A stretch of 39,729 bases of DNA, taken from contig JBAUHQ010000392.1 of the NCBI GenBank assembly GCA_049680365.1, positions 1 through 39,729 of the forward strand. The letters are read 5' to 3'. The translations under genes and the position numbers were made by a program. This document shows, piece after piece, positions 35,033-39,729 of this stretch. The notes under the pieces are model-generated. The model was not told the origin of the DNA. It searched no databases and worked only from the letters and a program-made list of their open reading frames with translations. The stretch is from K23-9 sp049680365 (GTDB lineage Bacteria; Planctomycetota; Planctomycetia; Pirellulales; Pirellulaceae). Every line of letters starts with the position of its first letter. The stretch's first letter is position 1.

Positions 35033-36334
35033 ATGGACTGCCTCGCCACACCAACCGGCCGAAAATTTTTGTTCGGCTTATTGTATTTGAGCGAAGGCGC
35101 GCCGATCGGCTTCATTTGGTTGGGGTTGCCGACGCGTCTGCGGGCGGCAGAAGTGGAGCTGGACAGAATCACTTGGTTGATGGCGCTGCTGATTTTGCCT
35201 TGGACACTAAAGTTCTTGTGGGCTCCGCTGATCGATTTGCTGCGTGGCAGTCGATGGGGTTTCAAGCAATGGATCTTGCTAAGTCAATCGCTGATGGCGT
35301 TGTGCTTGTTGCCGCTAATGTGGCTGGACATCCGAACCCAGTTTTCCGTCGCAGCGGTCTGGCTGTTGCTCCACGCCATCGCGGCAGCGACCCAGGACAT
35401 TTCGATCGACGCACTATGCGTGCAACAATCGCAGCCCGACGAAAGAGCATCGCTGAATGGCTGGATGCAGTGCGGCGTGTTGGTTGGTCGCGCCGCAATG
35501 GGCGGCGGATCGCTGGTGCTAGAGCATTGGATTGGTTTTCCGGCCGTCGTCGGCGTACTGATCGCGTTGGTAATGAGTTCGTCATTACTGCTTTGGTTCG
35601 CTCGCGAACATCCAGTCGAAACAGATGAAGCATTGCCAGAGTCTGAATGCGAGTCGCGATCGACTTGGGCGACGATGTTGATTCGGCTGAAGACGATGTT
35701 TGGCGAACTGGCTAAATCGCTTCGTTCGCGGCGAATTTGGGCTGGCTTTCTAATCGCGCTTTCAGCACCGGCCGCCTTTAAGTCCTTGGAAGCGGTGCTT
35801 GGTCCGTACTTGATCGACCGTAATTACAGCGAACTACAAATCGGCAACTTTTCGGCGACGGTGATGATCGGAGGCATGATTATTGGATCTTTGTTGGCCG
35901 GGCATCTGGCAGGCCGTGTCACCGGCTCACGTTTCTTGGCAATTGCAATCGCTGTCAACCTGACTGCGATCGTCACGTTGGCAGTCACCGATCATTTTAG
36001 CGCATCGAGACCGGGTTGGCATTTGATGTTTTTGCTGGCACTGATTTCCGTCACGATTGGTTGGTTGACCGTCGCGATGTATCAGTGGTTGATGAATTTG
36101 ACCAGTCCGCAATTGGCTGCGACTCAGTTCACTGCATTCATGGCCGCAACCAACGCTTGCGAAGCTTGGTCGACGGCCGCGTTTGGAAATCTACAATCGC
36201 AATGGGGTTACCCAGCAGCGATGATCACGCTGTGTGGTTTTTCAGCGTTAGCAACCCTGCTGATTCTAGGATTGGGCATGGATCGAGAGCCTGCGAATAC
36301 ACTCAAACAACCAACCTCTCCGCAGCCATCATAA
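35033..36334 (+). CDS. AmpG-like major facilitator permease
   Basis: This is a 433-aa membrane protein with about 12 predicted helices. It starts with LFGLLYLSEGAPIGFIWLGL, then LILPWTLKFLWAPLIDLLRG and AAATQDISIDALCVQQSQPD, which are the typical AmpG-group signatures. AmpG imports anhydro-muropeptides released from peptidoglycan. Related permeases import siderophores (RhtX/FptX). No recycling enzyme or siderophore receptor is adjacent, so the substrate is open. The last codons overlap the stop of the convergent lipoprotein gene by 6 bp. Confidence 0.85.
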   Translation: MDCLATPTGRKFLFGLLYLSEGAPIGFIWLGLPTRLRAAEVELDRITWLMALLILPWTLKFLWAPLIDLLRGSRWGFKQWILLSQSLMALCLLPLMWLDIRTQFSVAAVWLLLHAIAAATQDISIDALCVQQSQPDERASLNGWMQCGVLVGRAAMGGGSLVLEHWIGFPAVVGVLIALVMSSSLLLWFAREHPVETDEALPESECESRSTWATMLIRLKTMFGELAKSLRSRRIWAGFLIALSAPAAFKSLEAVLGPYLIDRNYSELQIGNFSATVMIGGMIIGSLLAGHLAGRVTGSRFLAIAIAVNLTAIVTLAVTDHFSASRPGWHLMFLLALISVTIGWLTVAMYQWLMNLTSPQLAATQFTAFMAATNACEAWSTAAFGNLQSQWGYPAAMITLCGFSALATLLILGLGMDREPANTLKQPTSPQPS

Positions 36335-36811
36335 ACGCGATTCGGAAGATTCATCTTGGCTAAGTCGCTCATCAATGTTCTTCACGAACCACTCACCATC
36401 GTCAACGTGAATCGTGCCGAATTGCCCGCCGTCCGCGTGAGTCTGCTTCAGCCAGCCGCCCACGTAAAGTAATCGCTGCACTTCGACACCCTCAGCCATG
36501 AATTGAATAGTATCCATTCTGCCGCTTGGCGTCGTACCGGGGAATGGTCCCCATTTCGCATTGCGACAAACCTGCAAAAACCGCTTGATGTCTTTGGGTT
36601 TATTGAGCGTCAGATCTTCGATCACGATCGAGTCGATTTTTTCAATCTCCGATGACATCAAGAATTTTGGCTGAGCGACAAGATCGATGGCTGATTCCGA
36701 GACGGCAGTTGTCGAAGCACAGCCGAGTAGACTGGCAAAGAAACTAATCCAGACAACACTTAACGCGAAACGTAAACGAGCTTTGCAACATCCGTCAAAA
36801 GTTCCAATCAC
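36329..36811 (-). CDS. Putative lipoprotein
   Basis: I do not recognise a family. The N-terminus has KARLRFALSVVWISFFASLL followed by G-C-A-S, a lipobox (L-L-G-C) that predicts lipid attachment at the Cys and membrane anchoring. The rest is soluble with mixed alpha/beta character, including WGPFPGTTPSGRMDTIQFM and GGWLKQTHADGGQFGTIHVD. I prefer the GTG at 36811, with AAGGA 7 bases upstream. An ATG at 36847 would add 12 residues. It converges with and slightly overlaps the MFS gene, and it diverges from the Uma2 gene. Confidence 0.65.
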   Translation of the reverse strand: MIGTFDGCCKARLRFALSVVWISFFASLLGCASTTAVSESAIDLVAQPKFLMSSEIEKIDSIVIEDLTLNKPKDIKRFLQVCRNAKWGPFPGTTPSGRMDTIQFMAEGVEVQRLLYVGGWLKQTHADGGQFGTIHVDDGEWFVKNIDERLSQDESSESRL

Positions 36812-36955
36812 TTGCCATTCCTTCGATAATTCGTCCAGCGACACCATTCACCAAAGAACAAAGTAAACCAAGAAAGACTTTTTCGATCTACGCCAGTTGA
36901 TAGAATGACGCATTCGGAAGCCTAGCTTTTTCGTCGATTCAACGAGCAAACGATT

Positions 36956-37546
36956 ATGAGCAGTAGCGGAAATGTCGACTTGCGAATGACGGCATTGGAA
37001 TATGCAGCCTGGGAACTCGAGCAACAAGAGCGACACGAGTTTTTCGAAGGCAAAGTGGTGTCACTTGCTGGCGGGACACGGCGGCATAGTCTGATCGGGA
37101 GCAACATTGCGGGGGAGTTGGGGCGATTGTCAAAAGGGCAACCTTGCCAAGTTCACGGGTGCAGCATGCGTGTCTTGATCGAAGCCACGGGATACCAAGC
37201 CTATCCAGACTGTAGCGTGGCTTGCCCCGCCGATGGCGAAGACGAATCCCAGGAGGTCATTACGAATCCGATCTTGCTCGTTGAAGTCTTGTCGCCATCT
37301 ACCGCCGACTTCGATCGCGGCGGCAAATTCGGACACTATCGCCAGATTGCCTCGCTGAAGGAATATCTGGTTTTCTGGCAAGACGAAGCCAGAGTGGAAC
37401 AGCACACCCGCACCGCCGAAGGACTCTGGCTGTTGCGCGAAGTCGTTGGATTGAACGAAACACTGCAGTGTGAAAGTCTACAGCAGCCCCTCGCACTCCG
37501 CGACGTGTACGACAAGGTTCAGTTTGAACAAACGAAACTCGATTAG
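36956..37546 (+). CDS. Uma2-family endonuclease-like protein (DUF820)
   Basis: The fold belongs to the PD-(D/E)XK restriction-endonuclease superfamily. The N-terminus has MTALEYAAWELEQQERHEFF and FEGKVVSLAGGTRRHSLI. The core follows with YPDCSVAC, NPILLVEVLSPSTADFDRGG and KFGHYRQIASLKEYLVFWQD. The Asp, Glu (E-V-L-S-P-S-T) and Lys of the nuclease site are present. The biological role of Uma2 proteins is not established. They are often found in many copies in cyanobacteria and planctomycetes. The length of 196 aa is normal. It stands alone, with no methyltransferase or antitoxin neighbour. Confidence 0.9.
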   Translation: MSSSGNVDLRMTALEYAAWELEQQERHEFFEGKVVSLAGGTRRHSLIGSNIAGELGRLSKGQPCQVHGCSMRVLIEATGYQAYPDCSVACPADGEDESQEVITNPILLVEVLSPSTADFDRGGKFGHYRQIASLKEYLVFWQDEARVEQHTRTAEGLWLLREVVGLNETLQCESLQQPLALRDVYDKVQFEQTKLD

Positions 37547-37590
37547 TCGTAACTGACTTGAGTTGCGATGGAATGTGCCAATGTGATAAG

Positions 37591-38544
37591 TCACATCGAC
37601 CACTCTTGGAGCTTATGCTGAAAAACGCGGTGGAGACCTTCGTCGAATTCGACCGCCGTGCGCAATACGTTCAAGTAATTCAGAAACGGCATTTGAACCA
37701 AATTCGGAACGCAAGCTGAAGTTATTCTTGAGCAACCATACAAGTCTAATTCACGAAGGTGCGTCCATCCTTGCAGCGACTTGATGCCTTGATCATCAAT
37801 TGACGTCAGCGTGAGATTGAGCGAAGTGATCTGCGTCAGATGCCTCAAGGCATTCAAGGCCAAGTTGTCGTAGTGAGGCCCGTAAAGCTGAATGCTGTTC
37901 AAGATCGGAAAATCGTTCAATTGATCAAATACGTCGGGCCCTAATTCACATGATTCCAGCGAAAGAAATCGAATCGCTGGCAATGAGCCTAGCGATGCCA
38001 AATGTTCTTTGGAGACCGACGTATCACTTAATCGAAGCGTATTGAGCCATCGAATTTTCCCGATGCAGGCAAAGGTCTCCGGCGTGAGATCTTCGATTGC
38101 GGCAATACTAAGATGATCTAGGTTCGGAGCTGCAAGGACCCAATCACAGACTTGTTCGTTGTTAACATTACCGATGTGAAGATCACGAAGATGACGAAAA
38201 TCACATTTTCGAACCGTTGTATTCTTGCCAAGCTTCAATATCGTCAACTGCTCCGTCGTCTTGACTTCTGAGGCTGCCCGCAAGGTACGGTAGTCGCTCA
38301 CTTTATTGATTCTCAATCCACTACAAACCCCCTCGGTCTCGATGTGCCAGATCTGCAAGGGACTTAGTGATGGCCAAGGATCGTCGGAGTACTCATTTAC
38401 GTATGCTTCCGCGTTTGCGAGTTTCAACTCCGCAAAGATCTTGCCCAAACTCAGGTGTTCCGACCGCAAACGCACTAGCATCAGTGCGATGCCAGCGACA
38501 CCGGTAACGAGCAAAAGTAAGCGGATAGAAAATCGAATACGCAT
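37591..38544 (-). CDS. Membrane-anchored leucine-rich-repeat protein (317 aa)
   Basis: The N-terminus is MRIRFSIRLLLLVTGVAGIA, a basic start and one hydrophobic helix, much like the anchor of the larger LRR protein at 328-3264. About seven RNI-type leucine-rich repeats follow, for example LNTLRLSDTSVSKEHLASLG, IRFLSLESCELGPDVFDQL, and SLNLTLTSIDDQGIKSLQGW. I chose the ATG at 38544. The frame is open to a TTG at 38568, which is less likely. The likely role is protein binding at the membrane; no partner is indicated. The palindromic element at 38576-38599 lies about 30 bases upstream. Confidence 0.85.
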   Translation of the reverse strand: MRIRFSIRLLLLVTGVAGIALMLVRLRSEHLSLGKIFAELKLANAEAYVNEYSDDPWPSLSPLQIWHIETEGVCSGLRINKVSDYRTLRAASEVKTTEQLTILKLGKNTTVRKCDFRHLRDLHIGNVNNEQVCDWVLAAPNLDHLSIAAIEDLTPETFACIGKIRWLNTLRLSDTSVSKEHLASLGSLPAIRFLSLESCELGPDVFDQLNDFPILNSIQLYGPHYDNLALNALRHLTQITSLNLTLTSIDDQGIKSLQGWTHLRELDLYGCSRITSACVPNLVQMPFLNYLNVLRTAVEFDEGLHRVFQHKLQEWSM

Positions 38545-38575
38545 GGCTGTCGTCTTACGACTGAGCAAGAAATAG

Positions 38576-38599
38576 ATGTCGCACGATTCTCCGAATCGT
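38576..38599. repeat. Palindromic intergenic element, copy 2
   Basis: ATGTCGC is followed by ACGATTC-TCC-GAATCGT (hairpin arms 38583-38589 and 38593-38599). It matches the element at 19090-19113 at 23 of 24 positions. It also sits between a minus-strand gene on its left and a plus-strand gene on its right. Confidence 0.6.
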
Positions 38600-38753
38600 T
38601 TTCGTTTCGCAATACTCGTACCCAGTCGCCGGCTTTTGGATTAGGTCAGGGGCGATGTGGCTGCTTACAACAATTGTACTACCGGGTGCACCAATCGTCA
38701 GCAGAACGGTAAATTGGTGGTCTTTGCCAACCGACCCTCTCGCGACCATTTTG

Positions 38754-39729
38754 ATGCCTGACTCTGCTAACAATGATCTCTTCGCGCACGGCAAACGACT
38801 GTTTTTGTTGGACGGCATGGCGCTTACTTATCGTGCTCACTTTGCGTTGGTGCGTAGCCCTCGGTTTACCTCCGGCGGACTTTGTACTTCGGCGGTGTTT
38901 GGCATGATCAATGCCGTGTCGGATCTGATCAAGCGTGAATCGCCCACGCATTTGATGGTTGCGTTTGACACGTCCGAACCGACGCAGCGGCACATCGAGT
39001 TTCCGGAGTACAAGGCTCAGCGGGATGCGATGCCCGAAGATATCTCCAAGCAACTGCCTTACATCGATCGGCTGTTCGATGCGTTCAATATCCAATCGAT
39101 TCGTATGCCTGGCTATGAAGCCGACGATATCATCGGCACGCTGGCGATGCAGGCTGACAAAGCCGGATACGAAACGTGGATGGTCACACCTGACAAGGAC
39201 TATCACCAACTCGTTCGCCCGAACGTTCACGTTTATAAACCAGGTCGCCAGGGCGGCGATGCCGAAATCCTGGATATTCCGGCAGTGCTGAAGAAGTGGG
39301 AAATTGAACGTGTCGATCAAGTCATCGACATTCTGGGATTGATGGGCGACAGTAGCGACAACATTCCTGGCGTGCCCGGCATTGGCCCCAAGACGGCGCA
39401 AAAATTGATCGCAAAATATGGCACAGTGGAGAACTTGCTTCAGAAAGCGAACGAACTGAAGGGCAAGCAGAAGGAACGTGTGATCGAGAATCACGACCAA
39501 GCGTTGCTGTCCAAAAAGCTGGTCACGATTCAATTAGACGTGCCCGTCGAAGTCGACCTGGAATCGCTGGCATGGACAAGCTACGACGACGCGAAACTAA
39601 AAGAGCTGTTTATGGAGCTTGAATTCGACACGCTAGGTAAAAAGCTGTTTGGCAAATCGTTCTCGTCTGCCTCGGTGCGTGCCGATGTCATACGCGAGAA
39701 ACGCGAGACGGAAATCCAAGCGACTTTGT
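38754..39729 (+). CDS. polA: DNA polymerase I, N-terminal part (cut by window edge)
   Basis: The window holds 325 codons covering the 5'-3' exonuclease (FEN-type) domain, which removes RNA primers and damaged strands. Motifs are LFLLDGMALTYRAHFALVRS, LMVAFDTSEPTQRHIEFPEY, MPGYEADDIIGTLAMQADK and MVTPDKDYHQLV. They continue with GLMGDSSDNIPGVPGIGPKT, the helix-hairpin-helix and metal-site region. The acidic metal ligands are present. The frame is open to the window end, where the 3'-5' exonuclease and polymerase domains would follow. A stand-alone exonuclease cannot be excluded from this fragment alone. The start is the ATG at 38754 (MPDSANNDLFAHGKRLFLLD). Confidence 0.92.
   Translation, partial: MPDSANNDLFAHGKRLFLLDGMALTYRAHFALVRSPRFTSGGLCTSAVFGMINAVSDLIKRESPTHLMVAFDTSEPTQRHIEFPEYKAQRDAMPEDISKQLPYIDRLFDAFNIQSIRMPGYEADDIIGTLAMQADKAGYETWMVTPDKDYHQLVRPNVHVYKPGRQGGDAEILDIPAVLKKWEIERVDQVIDILGLMGDSSDNIPGVPGIGPKTAQKLIAKYGTVENLLQKANELKGKQKERVIENHDQALLSKKLVTIQLDVPVEVDLESLAWTSYDDAKLKELFMELEFDTLGKKLFGKSFSSASVRADVIREKRETEIQATL

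Noticed and set aside
36956..37546. Uma2 gene as part of a defence island
   Set aside because: It stands alone between a lipoprotein and an LRR gene. No restriction, toxin-antitoxin or other defence gene is nearby.
38679..39533. Open frame of 284 codons on the minus strand
   Set aside because: It is antisense to polA, whose exonuclease motifs are unmistakable on the plus strand.

Overview
The window reads as a chromosomal segment of a planctomycete, most likely Pirellulaceae (Rhodopirellula-like). The signs are sulfatases with signal peptides, membrane-anchored leucine-rich-repeat proteins that begin with an RF-S-R-LL type segment, a double-length fused UvrA, two adjacent clpP genes, a secreted nickel superoxide dismutase and a Tat-exported Gfo/Idh oxidoreductase. 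Genes are spaced rather than packed, strands alternate often, and few starts have a strong Shine-Dalgarno sequence. This assignment is inference from gene content; no rRNA is present.

Layout. 1-6.0 kb: a sulfatase cut by the left edge (-), a 978-residue LRR protein (+), a complete S1 sulfatase (+) and an HDOD signalling protein (-). 6.4-7.4 kb: nickel superoxide dismutase (+), a possible small ORF, and a tRNA-Glu-like gene (-) with one extra base in its anticodon loop. 7.4-11.4 kb (all -): glgX debranching enzyme, then two clpP paralogues, with terminator-like hairpins after glgX and after the second clpP. 11.9-14.6 kb (+): purM, trpS, acpS. 14.7-19.0 kb (-): an ABC-2-type membrane protein and a large secreted carboxypeptidase-regulatory-like protein. 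19.1-22.0 kb (+): a molybdopterin adenylyltransferase (mog type), a Gfo/Idh/MocA oxidoreductase and an exported cyclophilin ending at a very clear terminator. 22.0-25.2 kb (-): a TolC-like outer-membrane factor and a PilZ protein. 25.3-31.7 kb (-): the 2144-residue tandem UvrA. 31.9-36.3 kb: a PQQ-propeller protein (+), an NRAMP-like transporter with a changed metal site (-) and an AmpG-like MFS permease (+). 36.3-39.7 kb: a lipoprotein (-), a Uma2 nuclease (+), a second LRR protein (-) and the 5' part of polA (+), cut by the right edge.

Most of the content is housekeeping (translation, purine synthesis, DNA repair and replication, proteolysis, glycogen breakdown) mixed with cell-envelope and secreted proteins typical of the phylum. 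I see no phage, insertion sequence, CRISPR array, biosynthetic cluster or obvious defence island. The points most worth a second look are the tRNA with an 8-base anticodon loop, the NRAMP homologue that has lost the canonical metal ligands, the NiSOD whose signal peptide appears to end exactly at the catalytic His, the unexplained C-terminal domain on the fused UvrA, and a 24-base palindromic element found twice in divergent intergenic regions.
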